NCBI RefSeq assembly: GCF_010671605.1
Contig: NZ_JAABOO010000003.1
Location: 124,001-188,000 of the forward strand
Origin: Leptobacterium flavescens
Lineage (GTDB): Bacteria; Bacteroidota; Bacteroidia; Flavobacteriales; Flavobacteriaceae
Reading direction: 5' to 3'
Length of the DNA stretch: 64,000 bases
The stretch's first letter is position 1, and each line of letters starts with the position of its first letter. This document shows, piece after piece, positions 54,648 through 61,908 of this stretch. The notes beneath the pieces were generated by a model. It had not been told where the DNA came from and did no database searches. It saw only the letters and a program-made list of their open reading frames with translations. The position numbers and the translations under genes were made by a program.

Positions 54648-55583
54648 TTAATTCTTTCGGATGTATACATTTCCGAATCCGGCATCCAGTTTCATTTTGT
54701 TTTTACCGCCATTGAGCTCCAGCTTCATGTTTTTGGTTTTGTTGCCCAGAAGGTTTTCGGTAACGATCGTGAAATCCAGGTCGCTGTAAATATCGCTGGC
54801 AGAAACATCCAGGTCGAGACTCACCCTGCTGGGTAACTGGATATCTATATGCCCGTCATTGCTTATCAGGGAGTATAACCTGTTCGGCGTGGTTTTGTCA
54901 AAAACAGCTTTGATATTTCCTCCCACGGTATTTACCAGTACCGGTCCGCTAACATCTACCAGGGAAATGGAACCGTAAGATGATGAGATCTCTACTTCTC
55001 CTTTAAAATTACTCAGCTCCCAGGGTTTTGAAGAGACAAAGAAGATATTGGCATTGCTCTTTTTGCAATTACCGGTGTTCCACTCCAGTTTTACGGTATT
55101 AGGGATCTTTATCTGATATTTAGCCGATGCAGAAACCGTATACGTCAGGCCATTCGGATCTTTTTCCAGATCCTTGATGATCAGTTGACCGTTCTTTTCC
55201 TCTATGTCGAGATAAAGATTATCTGCCGGGTCGTTTGATGTTCCCAGTTTCTTTAAACCTTTTTTCAGGTTGTGTTCATTTACATTTCTGTATACGGTGC
55301 TCAAACGATACGAGATCGCTGAGTCTAAATCCTTTTTCACGAAATTGTTTTGAGATTGAGGTAGACTTTTAGCGCTACCCTGGACCAGTCTGTACAAAGA
55401 ATTTCTGGCTCCGTTTACCTGAGTGATAACTACTTCGTTCCCGTCATAACCACTGATCTGGACATTAGAACTCATACATATTTTTACTACTCCGCTCTTA
55501 AAAGAGATCTTTTTTTCTTTATCCTGAGCATTTGTACCTGTTACAAGGCTTAGGAATACACATATTGCTATTAGCTTTTTCAT
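54648..55583 (-). CDS. DUF4097-like exported protein (second copy)
   Basis: 311 residues with a signal peptide (LIAICVFLSLVTGTNAQ). The C-terminal half matches the 246-residue protein of the other cassette in order and motifs (VEISSSYGSISLVDVSGPVLVNTVGGNIKAVFD; DGHIDIQLPSRVSLDLDVSASDIYSDL; GNVYIRKN end). The N-terminal half contains an extra ~65-residue stretch (RLVQGSAKSLPQSQNNFVKKDL). Exported beta-helix-like protein; last gene of the minus-strand ECF cassette, four bases after the HEAT gene. Confidence 0.85.
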   Translation of the reverse strand: MKKLIAICVFLSLVTGTNAQDKEKKISFKSGVVKICMSSNVQISGYDGNEVVITQVNGARNSLYRLVQGSAKSLPQSQNNFVKKDLDSAISYRLSTVYRNVNEHNLKKGLKKLGTSNDPADNLYLDIEEKNGQLIIKDLEKDPNGLTYTVSASAKYQIKIPNTVKLEWNTGNCKKSNANIFFVSSKPWELSNFKGEVEISSSYGSISLVDVSGPVLVNTVGGNIKAVFDKTTPNRLYSLISNDGHIDIQLPSRVSLDLDVSASDIYSDLDFTIVTENLLGNKTKNMKLELNGGKNKMKLDAGFGNVYIRKN

Positions 55584-55587
55584 TTTT

Positions 55588-56202
55588 TTAATTTTTAAGT
55601 TTATTCATTGCCAGGGTGGCATTTCCCTTCACCACGGGGAACGTTTGTTTGTCTTCAATAATCTGCTTCAAGGGTTCTTTTGCGCGCTCTTCCCTTAAAA
55701 TGGTGAGTGTTTTTATTAATTTAAGCTGAACCAGGGGTTCCTTTTCTGTTTCCAGGGCCTTGATAAGTTCCAGTCTTACTTCCTCATTATTCGGAAATTT
55801 TATCAGGGCATCAATGGCCGCAATTTTCACATTGATATTATCGTCTTTATGCAGCAGTTCGATAAGTTTCTTTAAAAGCCGGTCGTCTTCTTTTTTATAG
55901 GCATCTTCATATTCGTATACGGCTTGCAAGCGTCCGCTGGCAGTTTCATCACTCATGGCGGTTAGCATATAATCTCTCTGTTGCTTTTCTCTTTCCAGCT
56001 TCTGATTGTAGAAGAATCCGAGAGAAACGAGCAAGGCAAAACCGGCGGCCATAGCCAGGTATTTTACAGGAAACTTCTTTTTCTTTTTTTCGGGATGCAG
56101 TTCTTTTTTAAGCATCTGCTCAAATACCGGAGTGGCTTCCGAAGGCATTTTTTTATCGTCAAATGCATTTTTATGATCCCTTATATACTTTTCCAAACTC
56201 AT
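55588..56202 (-). CDS. Membrane HEAT-repeat protein, putative anti-sigma factor (second copy)
   Basis: 204 residues. A short charged cytoplasmic N-terminus lacks the His-x3-Cys-x2-Cys motif of copy A; then a membrane helix (residues 47-64), a coiled coil, and HEAT repeats beginning at the same ASxRLQAV motif (NINVKIAAIDALIKF; LVQLKLIKTLTIL). The overlap with the sigma start (4 bases) and the paralogy with 45096-45887 support a role in holding the sigma factor, without zinc. Whether it inhibits sigma is inference. Confidence 0.82.
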   Translation of the reverse strand: MSLEKYIRDHKNAFDDKKMPSEATPVFEQMLKKELHPEKKKKKFPVKYLAMAAGFALLVSLGFFYNQKLEREKQQRDYMLTAMSDETASGRLQAVYEYEDAYKKEDDRLLKKLIELLHKDDNINVKIAAIDALIKFPNNEEVRLELIKALETEKEPLVQLKLIKTLTILREERAKEPLKQIIEDKQTFPVVKGNATLAMNKLKN

Positions 56203-56735
56203 GACAGTATTGTATTTTTCAATTGCTGCTGCAACTGTTCTTTTCCTCTTTTATATTGATTGCGAACCGTGCTCTCATTCAAATTCAGTGCCTGCGCAAT
56301 CTCTTTATGTGTATAATTCTCTATCAGGTAGAGTACCACTATGATCCGGTACTTTTCCTTTAGTCCGTCTATGGCTTTTTTAACACGTTCTACCGACCAT
56401 TGCCGATCTGCATCATCATCTTTTTCATCGGTCTCTCCGTCGGCAACCTCCGTATCTTCCAGCCATTTTATTTTTTTCTTCGCTTTTAAAAGATCGAGAG
56501 AATGATTGATCACTATTCTCTTTAACCATGCCCCCAGGTTGGTGTCATAATCCAGTTTGTGGATATTTTTAAAAGCTTTTATAAAAGCATCGTGAACCGC
56601 ATCCTGGGCATCGTGTTCATTTCTCAATATTCGCCAGCAGGCATTAAACATCATATCCTTATAGGATTCGTATACTTTTATTTGTGCCTGATAGCTGTTT
56701 TGCTTACACGCTTTTATGAGTTCCAGATGCTCCAA
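56199..56735 (-). CDS. ECF RNA polymerase sigma factor (second copy)
   Basis: 178 residues. Region 2 (QIKVYESYKDMMFNACWRIL, DAQDAVHDAFIKAFKN) and region 4 (YRIIVVLYLIENYTHKEIAQALNLNESTVRNQYKRGKEQL) complete. The region 2-4 linker is acidic (DGETDEKDDDADRQW). It overlaps the HEAT gene by ATGA. Sequence similarity to copy A is only that of distant ECF relatives, so the two cassettes probably answer different signals. Confidence 0.93.
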   Translation of the reverse strand: MEHLELIKACKQNSYQAQIKVYESYKDMMFNACWRILRNEHDAQDAVHDAFIKAFKNIHKLDYDTNLGAWLKRIVINHSLDLLKAKKKIKWLEDTEVADGETDEKDDDADRQWSVERVKKAIDGLKEKYRIIVVLYLIENYTHKEIAQALNLNESTVRNQYKRGKEQLQQQLKNTILS

Positions 56736-56839
56736 AAAATGTAATTTGATTCGTTGGTTTATTCTATTAACTGTGCTTTTTCACTTTTGTCTCAAAAATT
56801 ACTATTAAAAAATGTAAAAAAGTTAAAATAAGGGGAATT

Positions 56840-56878
56840 TAGCCATTAGCCATTAGCCATTAGCCATTAGCGGTTAGC
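56840..56878. repeat. Heptanucleotide tandem array (TAGCCAT)
   Basis: Four perfect TAGCCAT units (56840-56867), one TAGCGGT unit and a partial TAGC. It is the only perfect array of the heptamer type seen in the window. Confidence 0.85.
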
Positions 56879-57160
56879 TTGGAATTTGGGATTTGGAATT
56901 TGAGTATTGGCTGTTAACTATTAGTATTGTCCCCTTGAGGGGACTTTAGGGGTGTTTAGCGGTTAGTTGTTTGTTGATGGTTGTCAGTTGTTGGATTTGA
57001 TAATTTGGAGATGAATTGATTTGGAAATTCAACAATTGTAAATATAAAATCGTAGATCGTACTTCTCGACTGCGCTCGAAGTGACACACTTCTAAATACT
57101 CATTTATCTTTTTTATCTGTCATTTTGGCTTTTGGCTATTCACCGTTGGCTAAAAAGATA
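56879..57160. repeat. Repeat island: heptad-phased DNA and a palindromic module
   Basis: After the perfect array come TTGGAAT, TTGGGAT, TTGGAAT, TTGAGTA, TTGGCTG, TTAACTA, TTAGTAT (56880-56928), a CCCCTTGAGGGG palindrome (56931-56942), further 7-mers in a TTGT/GGTT dialect (56956-57000), TTGGATT-type units, an ACTTCTCGAC...CTCGAAGT palindrome (57061-57082), and TTTTGGC units near 57124. No gene is supported. The first 80 bases upstream of 56840 hold the promoter region of the ECF gene. Confidence 0.7.
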
Positions 57161-57204
57161 TCCGATTTTATTTTCTAATTTAGAGGGAAACAAAAAATAC
57201 AAGA

Positions 57205-58338
57205 TTGAAACTAGATCTCTGGTCCATATTAATGATCGTTGCTATTGCGCATGGTGTTTTTGTGCTGCTGCTTTTCGTATTTAAAAAACAATTAAAGGGA
57301 CATAACCTGTTTCTGTTGGGACTGATCCTTTTATTCGGCTGGTTTCAGCTGGAGTTTCTGGCCATAAGAAATGTATACAGTGTTAACTTTCCAGTTTTTT
57401 ACGGTACCCGTTACGGATCCTGGTTTCTGGCCGGGCCCCTGGTGTATTTTTATATAAGATCGATCACCGATTCGGGATGGAAGTTCTCTTCCAGGGAACT
57501 ACTTCACTTTCTCCCCTTTGTGGTTTTTGTTTGGATCATCCCCCTCCTGAGCGCCGATTCGTTAAGCAGGGGACAGGTACACTACGGGATGCTTTCGGTA
57601 TTTGATTACCGGAAGAAGGTGGTTACTCCTTTTCAGTATCTGTATTCCACGGTTTTTGTTTTACAATTTATCCACCTGGCATTCTATCTCTTTCTGAATC
57701 ACAGGTTGGTACGGAAGTATGCCGGACAGATCCGGGATGAGTATTCCAACCCCGATTCCAATGTGAGGTGGCTGCGGTGGTTCAATCTGATCATGGTGCT
57801 TATCCTGATCTTTGCCACGGTCTTTTTAAGCCTGCTTTTCTTTTCGGATATCTACAGAAGGCACCTCGATTATATTTATGTCCTGCCCATGGGAGTGCTT
57901 ATCTACAGTATCGGCTTCTATTTTTCGGGACTGCAATGGAAAAAGACCTCGGAAGGAGAAAAGGAGAAATACGCAAAATCTTCCCTTCAACAGGATACGG
58001 TTAACCGCCATATCGGACAACTGAAGCAGCTTATGGTACTTGAAAAACCATACCTTAATAATGAGTTACGTTTAAAGGACCTGGCAGTATCTGTTAATTT
58101 AAGCCCGCATCATCTTTCTCAGCTTTTAAATCAGCATTTACATACCTCCTTTTTCGATTTTGTAAACAAATACAGAGTGGAGGAAGCCAAGGAGATCATC
58201 GAATCCCAACCGGATCTGACCATGCTACAGGTGGCTTTCGATTCGGGTTTTAACAATAAGACCTCCTTTGTGAATGCCTTCAGAAAATACGAAAAAACAA
58301 CCCCCTCCGATTTTCGTATGGCCTGCCTTTCTTCTTAA
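57205..58338 (+). CDS. Membrane-bound AraC family regulator
   Basis: 377 residues from a TTG start at 57205; the first ATG is nine codons further and would truncate the first helix. About seven membrane helices occupy residues 1-240 (IVAIAHGVFVLLLFVFKK; YGSWFLAGPLVYFYIRSI; WFNLIMVLILIFATVFLSLLFF). The C-terminal 100 residues are an AraC DNA-binding domain (LRLKDLAVSVNLSPHHLSQLLNQHL; MLQVAFDSGFNNKTSFVNAFRKYEKTTPSDF). It senses a membrane or periplasmic signal and binds DNA from the membrane. A weak hairpin (58356-58375) with a T run follows the gene. The YceI gene downstream is a possible target. Confidence 0.9.
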   Translation: MKLDLWSILMIVAIAHGVFVLLLFVFKKQLKGHNLFLLGLILLFGWFQLEFLAIRNVYSVNFPVFYGTRYGSWFLAGPLVYFYIRSITDSGWKFSSRELLHFLPFVVFVWIIPLLSADSLSRGQVHYGMLSVFDYRKKVVTPFQYLYSTVFVLQFIHLAFYLFLNHRLVRKYAGQIRDEYSNPDSNVRWLRWFNLIMVLILIFATVFLSLLFFSDIYRRHLDYIYVLPMGVLIYSIGFYFSGLQWKKTSEGEKEKYAKSSLQQDTVNRHIGQLKQLMVLEKPYLNNELRLKDLAVSVNLSPHHLSQLLNQHLHTSFFDFVNKYRVEEAKEIIESQPDLTMLQVAFDSGFNNKTSFVNAFRKYEKTTPSDFRMACLSS

Positions 58339-58433
58339 TTTTTATCTAAAAGAGAGCAATCCCTATAATGATTGTCGCCTTTTTTATGAGGTAGATGTAT
58401 CCTTGTTTTCAAAACATACAAAACCTTATTGAT

Positions 58434-59024
58434 ATGAAAACAAGATTATTTTGCACCCTTTTGGCATTGATGTCCTTTTTTAGTTTTAAAACGGCTACCG
58501 ATACTTACGAACTGGACAAAGGCCATACTTTTATAGAGTTCGGGGTAGAGCGTTTTATGGTGGGAGAAGTTTCCGGCCGTTTTAACGAGTTTAACGGGAA
58601 TGTCAGTATAGAAGGAGATGATATTACTACCTTAAAAGCAGATATTACCATCCAGGCGGGTAGTCTTGATACCAATCACAAGACCAGGGACGGACATTTA
58701 AGAAGCAAGATCTGGCTGGATACCGAGCAATATCCGGAGATTAATTTTAAATCTACTTCGGTGAGTAAGGGCAGCGATGGTAAAGTAATGATGAGCGGCG
58801 ATTTTACCATTCACGGAGTTACCAAAAATATCTCTTTCCCGGTAGAAATACTCGGGCCGTTCAAGGACCCTACACAAAATGTGACTATTGGGATCAGAAC
58901 AGACTTTACCATAGACCGTTTTGATTACGGGATCAAATTCAACAAGAAAATGGATAATGGTTCTTTCTTTATCGGGAATGAAGTAAGGATCAAGGTAAGG
59001 GCACTTGCCGCAAGAAGATCGTAA
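58434..59024 (+). CDS. YceI family periplasmic protein
   Basis: 196 residues from the ATG at 58434; an earlier in-frame ATG at 58395 would precede the signal peptide (FCTLLALMSFFSFKTA). YceI lipocalin-like beta-barrel with the family order: YELDKGHTFIEFGVERFMVGEVSGRF, AGSLDTNHKTRDGHLRS, INFKSTSVS, and the C-terminal DRFDYGIKFNKKMDNGSFFIGNEVRIKVRA. It binds isoprenoid-like lipids (family knowledge). A clear terminator follows. Confidence 0.93.
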   Translation: MKTRLFCTLLALMSFFSFKTATDTYELDKGHTFIEFGVERFMVGEVSGRFNEFNGNVSIEGDDITTLKADITIQAGSLDTNHKTRDGHLRSKIWLDTEQYPEINFKSTSVSKGSDGKVMMSGDFTIHGVTKNISFPVEILGPFKDPTQNVTIGIRTDFTIDRFDYGIKFNKKMDNGSFFIGNEVRIKVRALAARRS

Positions 59025-59047
59025 GTTAATTTCTTACCCTCCGGAAG

Positions 59048-59079
59048 CCGCGTATATGATCTAATATATGCGGTTTTTT
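59048..59079 (+). terminator. Rho-independent terminator of the YceI gene
   Basis: CCGCGTATAT (59048-59057) and ATATATGCGG (59064-59073) form a 10-bp stem with one G-U pair, loop of 6, then six Ts. Confidence 0.75.
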
Positions 59080-59116
59080 GTTAATGGAAAAGTATCTAAA
59101 GAGATTTTAAATTTCA

Positions 59117-59728
59117 TTGATTAAATTTGGATTCAAACACAGGGTAATTTTGAATCAGTTTAGGGAATTTACCAGAAAGATAGTTGACTTTTCGGAAGAA
59201 GAATTTCATGCTCTTTATCAACTTATAGAGATTAAGAAGTATAAAAAAGGAGAGTTTTTTGCCACTCCATCCAAGGTGTGTCATCATGTAGGGTTTCTTT
59301 TGTCCGGAATTTTCAGAGTGTATCATCTGGGTCAGGATAAAGAAATAACCGATTACTTTAATACTACTGAACGAAACCCATTGATTTCATCTTTTTCCAG
59401 CTTTCTTACCCAAACACCGGGGAATGATTATGTAGAGGCAATCGAAGATTCTGAGATTATAATGATCTCCGGCTCCAATCTTCAGAAGTTATATGACAGA
59501 TTTAAATCTTTCGAGAGGTTCGGGCGCATTTTGGCTGAAAAAAATTATGTGTTGGCCCTGGAACGAATAGAATCACTTCAATATCATTCTGCAACGCAAC
59601 GTTATGAGTCTTTTCTGCAGTTATACCCTCAACTCATAAACCGGATCCCGAACTATTATATAGCATCTTACCTGGGGGTAACACCTGAATCTCTAAGCAG
59701 AATTAGAAAAAGTTTATCCAGCAATTAA
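59117..59728 (+). CDS. Crp/Fnr family transcriptional regulator
   Basis: 203 residues from a TTG at 59117; a second TTG at 59150 is equally possible and would remove 11 residues. Cyclic-nucleotide-binding fold from about residue 25 (FEEEEFHALYQLIEIKKYKKGEFF-like region, then GFLLSGIFRVYHLGQDKEITDYF). The C-terminal HTH (IASYLGVTPESLSRIRKSL) is a short Crp type. Residues needed for cAMP binding are not conserved, as in most Bacteroidota members, so the ligand is unknown. It opens an AT-rich block and precedes the HD gene by 64 bases. Confidence 0.85.
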   Translation: MIKFGFKHRVILNQFREFTRKIVDFSEEEFHALYQLIEIKKYKKGEFFATPSKVCHHVGFLLSGIFRVYHLGQDKEITDYFNTTERNPLISSFSSFLTQTPGNDYVEAIEDSEIIMISGSNLQKLYDRFKSFERFGRILAEKNYVLALERIESLQYHSATQRYESFLQLYPQLINRIPNYYIASYLGVTPESLSRIRKSLSSN

Positions 59729-59792
59729 ATTCTTATCATAGATCAATGTGAGGCTTTCATGTCGATCATAGCTTTGACTCAAATTCAAAGTT

Positions 59793-60449
59793 ATGGATCT
59801 GAAATTTCTAGAATACAAATGGTTTAATCTCACCTTAAGATTTTCTAAAGAGGAGAACATAAGAGAAAAATGGCTTTATGAGATCGTATCAAAACACAGT
59901 AGTTTTAACAGGGCATATCACAACCTTGAACATATAATAGAATTATGCTGTCTGATCGAGGATTTCGAAAAGCAGCTGGAGAATCCGGAAAGCCTTTATT
60001 TTGCGGCTTTTTTTCATGATATTGTTTACTTTCCGGGAAAAACCAATAATGAGATTAAAAGTGCGTTGCTAGCCAGAAAAGCAATGAATGAACTTTCAGT
60101 ACCTGAAGACATAACGGATAAGGTGACTTCTATCATCCGGAATACCAAAGATCATTTTCACATAGGGAGCTCTGAAAGTAGAGACACTCTTTTTTTCCTG
60201 GACATGGATTTGTCTATTCTTGGTAGTCATTTCGATAAGTATGAGGAATACTATAGGCAAATACGAAAAGAGTTTATTTGTTTTCCTGAGAAAGTTTATA
60301 AGAATGGGAGGAAAAAGTTCTTAAGGTCATTATTAAAGCGAAACTTTATTTTCCATACTGAACCGTTCAGAAACAAATTCGAAAAACAGGCGAGGGAGAA
60401 TATTTTATTAGAACTTAAAAATTATAGAAGGGTATGGATAAATGTATAG
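59793..60449 (+). CDS. HD superfamily metal-dependent phosphohydrolase (COG4339-like)
   Basis: 218 residues, cytoplasmic. The predicted metal site is built from His43 and His47 (YHNLEHI), the HD pair His75-Asp76 (AAFFHDIVYFPG), and a later Asp (LFFLDMDLSILG). The spacing fits the COG4339 group of predicted HD phosphohydrolases, whose nucleotide or phosphate-ester substrates are unknown. It overlaps the start of the oxygenase gene by 16 bases, so both are probably translated together. Base composition is clearly richer in A+T than the genes on either side of the block. Confidence 0.82.
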   Translation: MDLKFLEYKWFNLTLRFSKEENIREKWLYEIVSKHSSFNRAYHNLEHIIELCCLIEDFEKQLENPESLYFAAFFHDIVYFPGKTNNEIKSALLARKAMNELSVPEDITDKVTSIIRNTKDHFHIGSSESRDTLFFLDMDLSILGSHFDKYEEYYRQIRKEFICFPEKVYKNGRKKFLRSLLKRNFIFHTEPFRNKFEKQARENILLELKNYRRVWINV

Positions 60450-61897
60450 AACTTTTCTCAGTTGAAGGAAAAAAGTGCTTTGTAATTCGCCAGTTTTTAT
60501 CAGAGAAAATGGTTAAGCAGTTCCTTATCGATAAAAACTTTTCAAAAGCCATCATGCATTACCCTTCTTATTATAGAAATAATGAGCGTTTCTTGGAAGA
60601 CAATAGAAAACTATCTGAATATCTGTTTAAGAAATCCAGACAATTTTTGCCTAATGAAATAGTGGATAGAAACGATGGTTCGGTATGGAGAATTTCGGGA
60701 ATAAATGAAAGAGTAAGATTTTGTAGATATTTACCGGGGCAGTTTTTTGGGAGGCATTTGGATGGGGTTTATCATGTATCTGATAAAATTAAATCCAAAT
60801 TGACTTTTATGATCTATCTAAGTGATCCAAATAGTTATGAAGGAGGAGATACTATTTTTTATGCTTCCAGAAATGGTGATATACTTCATAGATTCAGGCC
60901 TGATAAAGGAGATTTAATTGTTTTCCATCATGATCTGTGGCATGAAGGAGAACGGGTGATCTCGGGAGAAAAATACATTTTAAGAAGCGATATTATATAC
61001 GAAAAAGTTGGTGGGAAGGAAAAGGAAGTATCGGGGCGTTACGAACCTTGTCATTTGGGATATATTTGGAAGTTATTAAAATTTAATGATGATACAATTA
61101 TATCTGCTGGTAGAGATAAATGTATTCGGGTTTGGGATGTGAATAGTGGATATTTAAAACAAAAAATTCAGCAGCATGAAAATTCAATCCTATGTATTGA
61201 TAAAATTGACGAAAACCACATAATATCAGGAGCTCGTGATGGAACTATTAAAATATGGAAGAGGGTTAATAATAAATTTGAGCTTGACAAAACGATCACA
61301 ACAGAAGCCCACACTGTTCTGGATTTGTTGAAAATTGATGAAAAAACTTTTGTCTGTACTACTTCCAATTTCGATATTCAATTATACAGTACAAAAGGAG
61401 AGTTAATTTATAAACTTGTAGGTCATAAGGACTGGGTGTGGAAGGTTATCAGAATTGATGAAAATACTTTAATTAGCTGCTCGCAGGATGGTAGTTTAAA
61501 AATGTGGGATTTAATGGCTTATAAAGAAATAGCAACGTTGAATGAAAACAAATCCCCTTTAACATCTGTTTTAAATATTGATGATAAAATATATGCAGGA
61601 GATCAATATGGGGTACTTAACATTTGGCAATTTGATAAAAAAGGTAAATGGAGTTATATACAATCGTATAAGGTACACGATGATGTGATCAGAGATCTTT
61701 TGTGTATTGAAAACTCAAAACTCATAACTGCTTCAGAGGACAATAAAATAAGGGTATGGTCATTACATAATATGGAATTGCTAAATGAGTTTAAGCATCA
61801 GGATTTTGTTCAATCTATCGTTTATGATAAAAAGAACAAGGTTGTCATTAGTGGCTCCTACGAGGGTAAAATGCAGGAATGGAAAATAGAGAATTAA
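60434..61897 (+). CDS. 2-oxoglutarate/Fe(II) oxygenase fused to a seven-bladed WD40 propeller
   Basis: 487 residues. Residues 1-195 form a prolyl-4-hydroxylase-like double-stranded beta-helix: Fe ligands His108-x-Asp110 (GRHLDG) and His170 (DLWHEG), and Lys180 ten residues later (ISGEKYIL), the usual spacing for the 2-oxoglutarate-binding Lys in P4H-type enzymes; Arg184 is an alternative. Residues 205-487 contain seven WD40-type blades (TIISAGRDKCIRVWD; HIISGARDGTIKIWK; ... TLISCSQDGSLKMWD; KLITASEDNKIRVWS; VVISGSYEGKMQEWK), enough to close a propeller. Such enzymes hydroxylate proteins (or less often small molecules) with O2; the propeller may bring the substrate. Coupled to the HD gene upstream; monocistronic end. 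Fusion of these domains is unusual in bacteria as far as I know. Confidence 0.88.
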   Translation: MDKCIELFSVEGKKCFVIRQFLSEKMVKQFLIDKNFSKAIMHYPSYYRNNERFLEDNRKLSEYLFKKSRQFLPNEIVDRNDGSVWRISGINERVRFCRYLPGQFFGRHLDGVYHVSDKIKSKLTFMIYLSDPNSYEGGDTIFYASRNGDILHRFRPDKGDLIVFHHDLWHEGERVISGEKYILRSDIIYEKVGGKEKEVSGRYEPCHLGYIWKLLKFNDDTIISAGRDKCIRVWDVNSGYLKQKIQQHENSILCIDKIDENHIISGARDGTIKIWKRVNNKFELDKTITTEAHTVLDLLKIDEKTFVCTTSNFDIQLYSTKGELIYKLVGHKDWVWKVIRIDENTLISCSQDGSLKMWDLMAYKEIATLNENKSPLTSVLNIDDKIYAGDQYGVLNIWQFDKKGKWSYIQSYKVHDDVIRDLLCIENSKLITASEDNKIRVWSLHNMELLNEFKHQDFVQSIVYDKKNKVVISGSYEGKMQEWKIEN

Positions 61898-61908
61898 GCA
61901 TATAAGTT

